Assembly: GCA_004026145.2 (NCBI GenBank)
Contig: CP034975.1
Coordinates: 8,648,686-8,712,685 of the forward strand
Origin: Takifugu bimaculatus
Lineage: Eukaryota; Chordata; Actinopteri; Tetraodontiformes; Tetraodontidae
Reading direction: 5' to 3'
DNA length: 64,000 nt
Part shown: positions 49,171 through 59,225 of the stretch, one piece after another
Layout of the letters: every line of letters begins with the position of its first letter
Position numbering within the stretch: the stretch's first letter is position 1
Position numbers and translations under genes: made by a program
The notes under the pieces: generated by a model
Databases searched by the model: none
What the model was told of the DNA's origin: nothing
What the model saw: the letters and a program-made list of their open reading frames with translations, nothing else

Positions 49171-52100
49171 TTACTTCCCTGATCTTTGAGGCCGTCGGCA
49201 GCTTTGGCAGGCCGCGCCCTTGAGGATATTGCACAGGTCTCTGATTTCCAGCAGGGCCTCGTTCAGGACTTTGACGAAGACGGCCGAGCTCGTGGCCGTG
49301 CTCTCCCAGAAACTCGACACGCAGAAGAGGATGTGGTCGGGCTGCGGGTTGTAGCAGGCGCCGTAGCCGTTGGAAACCACCGGGCCATAGCAACAGAACA
49401 TTTCCATGGTGGTGGGCACCTGAATACGAGGACACAGTCTGGGTTAGGACAGCCGGGAGGACAACTTGGTAATTATAGGAAGGAAATGAGTGAGATAAGG
49501 GCTGTAACCCATGCTTTGATATTGCTTCATTAAGGTTTCTTTTTTAAAAAAAAAATCATAAATTACCGCAAAGAAGATAAAAGCTGATTGTGTGATCCAG
49601 GAGCAAATGCAAATTTTTTCACCTTATTAAGAAACTGCTAAAAATCAGCAGTAAAGAACATTTGAATGACCATATATCATATATGTTCAGTGTGAGCATT
49701 AGTCTTTTTCTAGTTATGCAGGTTGCTGCCTTGGATAATTTATATCACTAAAAAATTAGAATTGAGACACTCAGGTGCTTTCATAAACTGTAAAACTACC
49801 ATATATAAAAAAAATGCTTTCAGTGAACAAACTGCTGATGAGTTTGCTAGGGTTTCCAATTAAAAGCACTAAAACAGGAAGCGCAGAGCTCTCGGTCAGG
49901 ATCCCAAACATCAGCATAGTCTCAAACGTTCTTAATGAGTTTCTGCGCTTTTTTTAGGGTCTGTGTTGCGGTTGCACTCGTGCTGTCTCATTTCCTGGTA
50001 GAACACCAGCAGGAGTTCAGGGACTGTCTTTGAAGCCGCACTTTCCCAGATTTATTATTTATATTTACCCTATATTTACCAGTGGGTTGGGTCCCCCCCA
50101 CATTCTGTATATATGTCTGGCAATGGGTTACCTGACTGGTAGACAGGATGAACTGGTTACTCGTCAGATACGTCTCATCACAAAAGATGTCCGGCTTTTC
50201 CATGTTGAGCTCTTTGGCAGTTCTCAGAAGTCCCAGGAGATGATTGTCTATCGCCATTCCTGTAATTGCCTGAAAGATGCGTTTGGCTTTGTGAGGACAA
50301 AAGTCGGACCAAACATTCAATGGTTTTGTTGATGCCGAAGCCCGAAGGACATGTAACTGCTCACATCACACACCCGTTACAAGGGTGTTCAAGGCTATTT
50401 CAATGCCACTTAAAGCTTCATCTCACTAAAACACAACAATGTTTTTTATTCAAAATGTTGTACATGTTTGCTAACAGGCTAACGGGCCATGCTAGCATGT
50501 AAAGCCCTTTTCATTTGATCTGAGCAGGCTCAAGCCATGAAGTACTTTTCTGAACTGTTCACTTATTATTATTATCATTATCATCATCATTATTATTATT
50601 ATTGTATTGTGTATTAAAGTACTTACAGCTATCGTGTAATCTGTCTGGGCTTTGACTGCATCCCACAATCGTTTCATCTTTTCTGAATCCTGTTGAGGGA
50701 TGGGGGGGAATGGAAAATAACCAAAACATTAGCTGGGATTGTTGTGTTTTATGGAAAATGAACAGCACAACCAGGAAGTCCAGTTATAGATGAAACTAAT
50801 TTGCAGAGAAATCATCAGTTTGAGTGAGGGGGTGACTGGATCTGTCACCTGTTTCCTTTGAGCAGGTGCGATTAAAGGCAATGTGGGAATTACTCTGCAT
50901 TCTGGGGTCAGAGTGGGAAAAGTGTCTTACAGCGAACGCGCTCCTCTCATCTGTCATCGACTTCACAAAGGCCAGGGCCTCGGGGGTGGCAGAGCGAATG
51001 TTGTCCACCCGACCCTCTTGGAAACGCCGGAGGGACGCGCTCTCGTAGGTGGGCACCAGCCTTCCGTGGCATCTGTGGGGGGGTCATACAAATCATCACG
51101 TTTGTGTCAACGCTCTGCGAGCCCCATCATCTGATCGGTGACGTCTCTCAGGTGCTTTACTTGAAAAACGCCAGTTGCAGTGCGACTTGTATGAACGCGT
51201 CTGGACTCATCTTCTGCTTTTTGATGAACTCCTTCCCATAAGCTTTAAAAGTGAACACGTCCATGTCCAGATTATTCACCAGCCTGTGGCCACAAAAGAA
51301 GGAAAAACACATATTGAGGGATTGTGTTTATCGGCTTACGCGTTTAAGTTCGCCTCACCTGTCCAGTCTGTCTCCAGATGCTGATATGAGCGCGTGGATT
51401 TGAGGGTTAGATTTCCAGAGCAGCCTTCTTGGAGGGGGCAGATCTCTGACGCCGGACGCCCCGGCCGTTTTTGACAGGCTCCCGGCTCTGCGGAATAACA
51501 ATAATCCCCTTCCACTTCTACACTCGCAGCAGAACGTTCCGTCCATCTTACCTGGATTTCATCACGTATTCCGAGCACTGAACCATCACGATTCCCTCGA
51601 AAGGCGAATGCTCGCACACGACTCCGCACGCTCCGTCCTCTCCGATCACGAACTGAAAGGAGAGGAAGGACCCCCGTTACAGCCTGAGATGCTAGCAGAG
51701 GTTTTGGAAGGGGGATGGAGGAAGCCTACCTGCATGGACTTGTCGTACCAGCGGTTCGCCCCGTTCTTCTGGCGCCCTCCACCGTGCAGCATCAGCAGGG
51801 CCCTGTTCGTGTCCCTGAGCTCCAGACCGCTGGGCTCATCCAGACACACCACAAACAGGCAGCTCTCCAGAAGGGCCAGGGAATCCCGGTTAGTTTGATC
51901 TGGATGGTAGATGAGAGACAACCTTCGTATAAAGATGGATGACATGGAAACCCTCCACCCCCCTGAAAATAACGCCAAAAAAACATCCGGCTTGTTGTCT
52001 ACGGCCAAAGATGTGGAAGTGGGAGCAAAAGATGCATCATCCATCGCTATCTAGGTTTTGAACGAGCACGAGCAGCTTCAGCCGAGACCTTTTGTCAGCA

Positions 52101-55100
52101 CGTCCCGAGCTTGAGCCCATTCTGTCCTCCCGTCCGCCGTCAGGATACCAACAGGGGGGAGGCTCTCCTCAGCGTTTCCAGACGTTTTCGCGATTTTCTC
52201 CAGCTGATGTAGGATCTCTGCCTCGTTGAGCTGCTCGCCGTTTGCGACTACACCCAACACGAAAAACTAAGGAAAAAAGCAGATTATGGAATGTTTCCTC
52301 ACCGTCCAGCCATAACTCACAAGTGTCCTTGCCCACTAATTGATTGAGGCGCGGCATTTAGCTAAGACAAAGGGAACACAGCAACAGCAGGGTCTAAATA
52401 TAGCCAATTGGGAACTAAAATATGGCCCCTCTGCTGTGATCAGTTAAACACACGACTCAGGGAAGCTTTTAAAGTGGCAGATTCAATCAGCTGTAATTTA
52501 CTTAACTGCCCAGATCTCCATAGGGACGGGCTCTCCCGTGCTGCAGATTGATAGTTCCCAGAACCGTTTCCGAGTGAGAGCTCTCTCTGTGACCTTGTCG
52601 GCGGTGATTTAACGACACCATCCTCAAGCTAAGTGTAATCAAAAGAGTGGTCACGGAACGGGCACTCATGTGAATCTCTTAACACTTTTTGGAGGAAATG
52701 GGCAAAAGAATTTCAACTAGACAGTGGGCTGGGACAGCACTCAGGGGGTCTACCAACAATTGGTGTGGTTATTCTTAATCACCCCTCATATGCTGCTATT
52801 TCTATCGGATTGGAGGCTGGATTGAGCCAGAAATATGGCCGAGTGTGCAGCATCTTCCCTTTTCTGACCTGGTTCTTGCGTGCCACGATGATGTGCTCTG
52901 GCACCGAGGGCGGTGCGTTCGTCTGGACCTTCAGGGTGTCAGGTCTTTAGCCCCGGGTAGCGGTAGGAGCTGAAGAGGCGGTAGTACTGCTCCATGCACA
53001 GAGGGGTTCCGGCTAGCTGCCCTCGAGCATGTTCCACCGGAAGCGCTCGCCTTGGAGACACCGTTGCACACCTCAAACTCTTGTTTTGTTGTATTTCTTT
53101 TTAAAGTTTGCTGGCTTTGGGGCAGAAAATGCAGGGGTGGGATGTAATCTATAACAGGATGAACTTACGCATCAATGAGAGCTTTATAGTCCAGCGCTCC
53201 TCTGATGATATGGGCAGCAAACCTTAAAAGAGTGAGAAATTGGAGATGACACAGCGTGCAGAGGGTGCCACGGAGAACTGAGCATGCACAGCGTTCCTAA
53301 TTAGATGTACTCCCATCTCTACTGTAATCATATAACGGTAAATTACAGGGATACGGTGGACCTGCGGTGTGTTTATCTGTGTTTGTGAGGGAGAGAGAGT
53401 ATGTCCAAGGAGGCGGTGTGGGCAAATATAGGAAACCTAGAGACCTGTCAGGGTCTGATGCTGAGCGCCATTCATCTTGGTGTTATTACGCTCAAAGCCA
53501 GATCAATAGAAGGTAGGCGTTTACAGAGCGCCACGCCCCTGAGTGGAGCCCGAGCAACAGTCTCCGCGGAGAGCTTGGCTCTGTCACTCTCAATCTAATG
53601 CACGTCCGCGTCAGTAGATCACCAGCTCTGGAAATATTCTGTTAGTGGAGCACAAGCTGATAAAGGCTGATGTTAAATCGGAGGCCTGGGTGGACTGGGT
53701 ATACTGGCACGGTGTCTGGTGAGGCAGCACAGTTCATTTAATCACTGCCAGAGATTTACAGTTCATGTTTGGGGCTCCCCCCACTTCCATCCCATCCAAG
53801 AATATAACTCAGATCTTAATCCGAGCCTGCTTGAAAAGAGCATTTACCACATCCGCAGCTACGAAAACCATTGATGTTCTCTCTTGTCTGGTGTTTCTGA
53901 CAACTTATTGCAAGTTAAATGCTGCCACATTTGTTTTGACCACTTGATGAATTGAACAAAATGAAGAAAACTCATCCGTTAAACAGTGGTGGCACGTACC
54001 TGAGTGCATCTCGCTGCTCTTTGAACATCTGCTTAGGAAACACCATGGCAGGACTGGAGTTGACCGGCAGGGCCAGCCTGTTATTTAGGTACATGTCCTC
54101 CAGCCAGTACTCATAGAGCTGAACAGAAACACAAGAGAAATGGGTTGTGAGGCCTTCTGGACACAAGTTATTACTCACAGAGTTGCAACCTGTGCGCAGT
54201 AGAGTAAAAACCCATTACAGGGTATCACTGCTTAATGGACAGGAGAGGGGGGGAGAGTTGGCGTGAGAGTGGGAGCCTGATAGATTTCACCAAGCGGGAT
54301 GAGTAGAGCACCGACCGATCACCCAGATGCAGGAGGAAAAGATTGTGGCAACAGAGAACAAGCCGGGGCAATGATAAATCTTTATCACCAGGTGACTCTT
54401 TGGGTTTAACTCCTCTCTTCAGTTGTGTTTTCTACTGGTTTGTGGTTCAAAACGCGCTACTCGACCTCCGACGTGACGCATTCACACCTTACATGAAGTA
54501 ATAATTAGATGTGTGCGATTCTGGGAGGAATATATTCTGATTTTATTTGTGTAGAAGCAAATTCATGCAGCGCCCACAAACAACTTTTATTTTCTGTCTT
54601 ATCATTTTGCGTTTTTACCCAGTTGTTCACTTTGTCCCTCCTCTCCAAGAGCTTCTTCTGGAGGATCTCTCCAGCTCCTCCAGGAGCCCCGAACTTCTCC
54701 ACGATGGTTTTGGTTTTCCGGAACTGCTCCTCATTAACGAGGTGTTGGACACACTTCAAATACGTGTCGAGGGTCTGTTTCAGCGGTGGCACGGGGACCC
54801 TGGGCAGCACCTGATGTAAAAAAAAAAAATCAACATGTGGAGGTAATGAAGGAGCAGCAGCTGTTTCGTATTTTAAATATCAATCCCTCCTGGTTCCTGG
54901 GGGGTTCACTGGTTACAATCCAGGCACATTTCTTCTTTTTATTATTAGAACCTGAGTTAATAATTAATCTTAATCGCTTGGAGCAATTTCAAGCGCCACA
55001 GACTTAAATTCACTGGTATTCTTTCTGTCTGATCTTTGATGATGTGCATAATGATAATGTTCATGATAATATTAACCTCGGCGTGCACACATCAGATTGG

Positions 55101-55762
55101 CACTAGATTACATTTTTCAACAATCTTGGAAAATAGCTCCTATGTGCATTGTTTAGCATCTATTATTGTGCATCTGCAGCACATGTGTCTACCTGGGTAG
55201 CAATTATTCAGCTCCTTCTCTGATGAAAAGTAGTTTTAGATGCTATTCAATCAGAAATAGAATGTCTCAATCAGTAAAGAGATTCAAGCCTTACAGGAAA
55301 CACTGCTAATTTCCCCTCTTATTTATTGAACTGTTTTTTAAACACCTATATGTATTTAAATTCATAATATTTTAATCCATCTCTTCAGATCTAGTATTGT
55401 GCACATACATTTTTGCTTGAAGTGCGGTATTGGTACAATTGGTAAGATACTGAATGCTAAAATACTATCCTGAAATATGAACACGGATTGATGGATGGAA
55501 ACGGATGTAGTGCTTCCAAAAATGTGGCATTTACACTTATATTTGCGAGTAGGTTAAAGATAATTGATATTCTTGAGTGGAATTTAAGTGTTGGCGTCAT
55601 CGTCGCCCCTAGTGGTCGGTGAGTGTAAGTGAAGCTGTCGCTGTCGGTGGTGCTGAAACCCCCCCTTCAGGACCGCGAACAGCAACAGCGCGCTGGGAGG
55701 AGGAAAAAGTTTCATACCTGGCTGTTTCGGTCTCTGCTCGGCTCTTTCTTCAAGATCGGCAT
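49171..55762 (-). CDS. chat: Choline O-acetyltransferase, one apparent frameshift
   Basis: ChAT makes acetylcholine from choline and acetyl-CoA. Coding exons: 55718-55762, 54619-54810, 54000-54118, 53169-53222, 52869-53050, 52089-52266, 51730-51899, 51552-51652, 51359-51487, 51161-51283, 50931-51072, 50627-50689, 50132-50269, 49171-49419. The product is 627 residues (human core isoform 630). The start MPILKKEPSRDRNSQ joins VLPRVPVPPLKQTL in phase. The active-site block is MLHGGGRQKNGANRWYDKS with the family's catalytic His; further blocks are GVVCEHSPFEGI, VPTYESASLRRFQEGRVDN and EMFCCYGPVVSNGYGACYNP. Exon 52869-53050 is 182 nt where 181 is needed: after PGLKT one extra base (52941-52943) creates a stop before DTLKVQ. 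Carnitine acyltransferases are excluded by the choline-specific sequence throughout. Confidence 0.95.
50562..50604. repeat. ATT/ATC trinucleotide microsatellite
   Basis: Imperfect (TTA)n/(TCA)n run inside a chat intron, close to the donor of exon 50627-50689. Confidence 0.9.
55637..55657 (-). promoter_or_regulatory. RE1/NRSE silencer (REST site) in chat intron 1
   Basis: Read on the minus strand the 21 bases match the canonical RE1 element at 19 of 21 positions, with both half-sites (TTCAGCACC and GACAGCG) intact. It starts about 60 bases downstream of the first coding exon's donor. REST is known to silence the mammalian cholinergic (CHAT/VAChT) locus outside neurons through such a site, so this element probably restricts both genes here. 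Binding itself is inferred. Confidence 0.85.
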
Positions 55763-56410
55763 GTTAGTTTTAACGTCCACTTTTGGGGAAATACTGGAGG
55801 CGAGACTGCCTCCCCATCCACACGACGCGCGATTCTGAAGGCATTTGAGAAACAGGACAGAGAAATAAAGCAATAGAGCAAATATAAATGGTCATGTCAG
55901 GATTTACGCACTGTCATATGTAAATATAGATAATCTGTTTTCCGTCGATTGCACTTGAATTCCAGCTGCGCTTCACTGCTCACCAAGGTAACGCCAGGTT
56001 CATATCTATGTACACTTTTAAAAGGTTACGTTTTTGTTTCATAGAATACATTTTTGTTGCTTTCTTTTCAATTAAAAGTGACCGAGGGCACGTTATGTTG
56101 AGCGCAGTTTGCCGTTTGAAAACATTCCTCTCATACCGAACACGCAAAAAGCTTCCAACTTCTCAAGAGCTCTTTCCAGATAAAAGTTTTTTATTTTAAT
56201 TATTAACTATATAGGCTATAGAATTTTAAAGCTTTTTTTTTTAATTGGAGATCATTTTGTTATATCTATTCTTTAAAAAAAACCAAAAAACTTACCTGAT
56301 CAGTGCGCAACTCGGGGGGTCAGAGTGGTGCGTGGCAGCTCCAGTCGCCTCCCACATCCACGCCGTGAAAAGCCATCTCAGCTCTGTGCTGACGCGCCGG
56401 ACCGTCTCGC

Positions 56411-56447
56411 TGTCCCGTCCCGTCCCGTCCTGTCCCGTCTCGTCCCC
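56411..56447. repeat. (GTCCC)n short tandem repeat
   Basis: Imperfect pentamer repeat gtcccgtcccgtcc... within the candidate chat non-coding exon or promoter. Confidence 0.85.
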
Positions 56448-56587
56448 TCACCTCACCATGAGTCTGCGAGTCCACAGTGGAGCGCGCCCTGGAAAAGACG
56501 CTGAAGGTGTTGCGTCTACCTACCCCCTGGAGGCAAGAAACTCCTCCCATTGAAATCTATTCGCGGAACAAATTATCTAACATCTTG

Positions 56588-56619
56588 CCCCCCACCCCCC
56601 ACCCCCCACTCCCCCACCC
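56588..56619. repeat. C-rich (CCCCCCA)n tract
   Basis: Runs of 5-6 C separated by A or T, just 5' of the candidate chat non-coding exon; G-rich on the minus strand and so potentially G-quadruplex forming. Confidence 0.75.
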
Positions 56620-57656
56620 TATTATGTATGATAGCGCTGAGTGTCGGTGCACAAGGAGTCCAAAGATGACAAGTCAGTTGTGTCCTTTTCAAGCTTTATA
56701 TTACGTGAACTGTGTTTTTCTTTTGTCCAGCAGTTGTCCTTTATTTTTCTACCGGAACAATTTACCTTTTCATCTTCATCTTTTCCCCATTTTATTACCA
56801 TTCTCTGTCCTGACTTTGACACTTGTACCCCCCCCCAAAGTTTTTGCGTTTTGAACAAAAAAAATGTTTCTTGGGAAAATGAATATATTGACTAAATAAG
56901 GATACAAGTTCCACGCGTCTTCCACGCGTGCACCAAATATGAATGAACACGACGCCGTTACATAGATCTGAAGATTTATTAAAACCACAATTGATAAACG
57001 AATACATTTTCATGTCCAGGAGAGTGACTTCACTTAGCTACACGTCCTGACAAAATAGCTTACGCACACATGCGCGCACCCACACACGCTTTTTAGAGGT
57101 CCACGTTAATGTCTAACCATTTACATTGTGCGTTTATCCACATATATACAAAATCAAATGATCGTGACATTTAATTTGAAAGAACACATAGTTCGAAAAA
57201 TCAAATAACAGGCCCACTTGTTACAAATAATCCATTTTTCGACAATAAAACTAAAGAGAAAAATCAAATTTTGATGTGCAAGTTAAAAAATATCCAGAGA
57301 CTAAAAATATAGACTATTTTGTGTAAGGTGGGGGGATGTGCTGCTTATATTTGGTCCCAGATAATCTTTACGCACACAAATTTACATCTTTTTTTTTCTT
57401 TTACAATAATCAGCGATACACAAATTCAACAGTAGCTCGAAGATCTTTCACAAAACCCCGTGACAAACGCGACACCGACTTGTTCGACACAGTAAAATCA
57501 CAGTGCAATATAATAACAGGAAGAAGACAAAAAAAACTTTTGGAAAACGTCACAATTACGGTTTTGTGACGGTTTAATATTGCACATCAGTTCTTACATA
57601 CGTAAAATCAATTCAATTTCTAAGTATCATATTTGTAAGGTCTGGATGTGACCGGT

Positions 57657-59225
57657 CTAAGTACACTCCGCGCCGGACGACTCCTCTGACAAAGACCGCT
57701 GTGCTTTGAAGGGATCGAACCCATTTCCATCTACTGGCACGCAATTCCCAGCTGAACTGTAGCCCTTCTTTTTAACCCTCCTCTCTTCCATCTTGATTGT
57801 ATCGTACAGCCCCTGCGGTGGCTCCTCTAACAGGTTATCTCTCTCGGAGAAGGACGGTTTCATTTGGCACACGTTGCGCAGCAGCAGCAAAGCTGGTGCG
57901 TAAAGCACATTGACGAGGCCCATACCCAGATTCAGCTGCACGAACCCGAGATTGTGCACGATCTGACCGGCCACTATAGGCCCCATGGCATACGCAACAG
58001 AATAGGAAATATCTGCAATTGCATAAACGCTTCCGTACACGGAAACGTGTCGCACGTCGACTAAAAACGCAAGCGTTGGCAGCAGGGCGGTGTCTACCAG
58101 TGCAATGCCAAAACAAATACCGCACAATGGGGCTATGAGCTCCCCAAAAGTTTTACATGCAGGGACTGTGCAGGACATCGCCCCTATGATCACCATACCC
58201 AGAGCTCCATAGAACCACTGTAGATGTGGGTTTTTCGCGGCCAATTTAACCGTTATGTACACACCTAACACATGGGGGAAGAAGGCGGGGAGCCAGGTGA
58301 GGCCCATCTCCCACTGAGAGGAGTGCATGGTGGTCTCCATCCAGTTGGCTATGGTGGGCTCGAGAAAAGCCAGGGGGATGTTGCACACTGTCAGCGCCCC
58401 GGCCACGACAGCTATGTACGGGTCAATCATGAGTTTGTATATGGGAGTGCCAACTGGCATGTTCTCTCTAGTCCTGTTTGAGAATGGCTTGATCACCGTC
58501 AGGAACAGGAAGCCGTCCGCAAGGCAAATGCAGGCGAGCACGATGAAGGGCACCCTCTTACCCGCGAACTCGTACAGGATTCCCCCAAAAGGAGGCGCCA
58601 CCAGACTCCCGAAAGAGATAAACGCGAGAGCGATGCCCAGCGCCGTGCTCCTCTCCGACTCCTCTGTGTATTTGTCTGCTATCATCGCGAGTCCAGACGT
58701 ATCGGCGAAAGCCGAACCCAACCCCTGCAAACTTCTGGCCACAAAGAGGGTAGCATAGTTCTCCGCGAACGCAAATATGCAGGTAGACGCGAACATAACA
58801 CTCAGCCCAATTAAAAGTGGAATGTCGTATCCAACACGGTCTATAAAAGTTCCCGACAGTGGGTTGACTAGCAGCTGCAGGATGGCTTTAGATGCGAAGA
58901 GTACTCCAATCTGGACATCTAAATTGTCCTTGAAGCTTTTGTCTTGGCTTGTGCTGTTGGCTGAGGTGTTGGGGTGCATCACTACGTGGACGTGCTCTGA
59001 CTGCTCACTCTCCAGATCCGCTAGATAGTCTGGGATAATTGGCACGATTACCATGTAGAGCATATTGTCCAGCAGGAGAGCCACGCAGACGATCACCAAT
59101 ATGATCCGTCTTTGCTGATGTGGATCCTTCATCGCGGTGCCTAACTGCTTGGTCCTTTCACTCATCTCGGACAGTTTCACAGCGGCAGATTTGGCCAGTC
59201 CGGATGCTGCTCCTTCTTCATCCAT
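57657..59225 (-). CDS. slc18a3: Vesicular acetylcholine transporter VAChT
   Basis: A single intact frame of 522 residues, intronless as in all animals. VAChT exchanges luminal protons for cytosolic acetylcholine in synaptic vesicles. It is a 12-helix major-facilitator protein. TM1 has LLLDNMLYMVIVPIIPDYL, with the conserved Asp at about residue 53. A luminal loop follows with N-glycosylation sites NTS and NST, then motif NPLSGTFIDRVGYDIPLLIG, and acidic residues in TM10/TM11 (GIALVDTALLPTLAFLVD, YAIADISYS). The tail keeps the dileucine sorting signal SERDNLLEEPPQGLYD, but the end (SEESSGAECT) differs from the tyrosine-rich end of mammalian VAChT. It sits upstream of the chat coding exons in the same orientation, the conserved cholinergic gene locus. 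It could be either teleost copy (slc18a3a or b). Confidence 0.97.
   Translation of the reverse strand: MDEEGAASGLAKSAAVKLSEMSERTKQLGTAMKDPHQQRRIILVIVCVALLLDNMLYMVIVPIIPDYLADLESEQSEHVHVVMHPNTSANSTSQDKSFKDNLDVQIGVLFASKAILQLLVNPLSGTFIDRVGYDIPLLIGLSVMFASTCIFAFAENYATLFVARSLQGLGSAFADTSGLAMIADKYTEESERSTALGIALAFISFGSLVAPPFGGILYEFAGKRVPFIVLACICLADGFLFLTVIKPFSNRTRENMPVGTPIYKLMIDPYIAVVAGALTVCNIPLAFLEPTIANWMETTMHSSQWEMGLTWLPAFFPHVLGVYITVKLAAKNPHLQWFYGALGMVIIGAMSCTVPACKTFGELIAPLCGICFGIALVDTALLPTLAFLVDVRHVSVYGSVYAIADISYSVAYAMGPIVAGQIVHNLGFVQLNLGMGLVNVLYAPALLLLRNVCQMKPSFSERDNLLEEPPQGLYDTIKMEERRVKKKGYSSAGNCVPVDGNGFDPFKAQRSLSEESSGAECT

Larger units (their letters stand above)
55763..57656 (-). other. chat 5' UTR exons and slc18a3 3' region
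   Basis: The first chat coding exon appears to extend 5' to an acceptor at 55835-55837 (pyrimidine-rich, CCTTCAG), giving about 72 bases of UTR. A strong CAG|GTAAGT donor on the minus strand ends a candidate non-coding exon at 56296. G/C-rich sequence upstream (to about 56520) could be its promoter. The segment nearer 57 kb is AT-rich and probably slc18a3 3' UTR, with AATAAA (minus) near 56970. Confidence 0.55.

Noticed and set aside
54505..54810. Start of chat placed in the exon at 54619-54810
   Set aside because: No in-frame ATG there; the 45-nt upstream exon at 55718-55762 supplies a start in correct phase and with family-like sequence.
58327..58758. 143-codon plus-strand open frame
   Set aside because: Antisense shadow of slc18a3.
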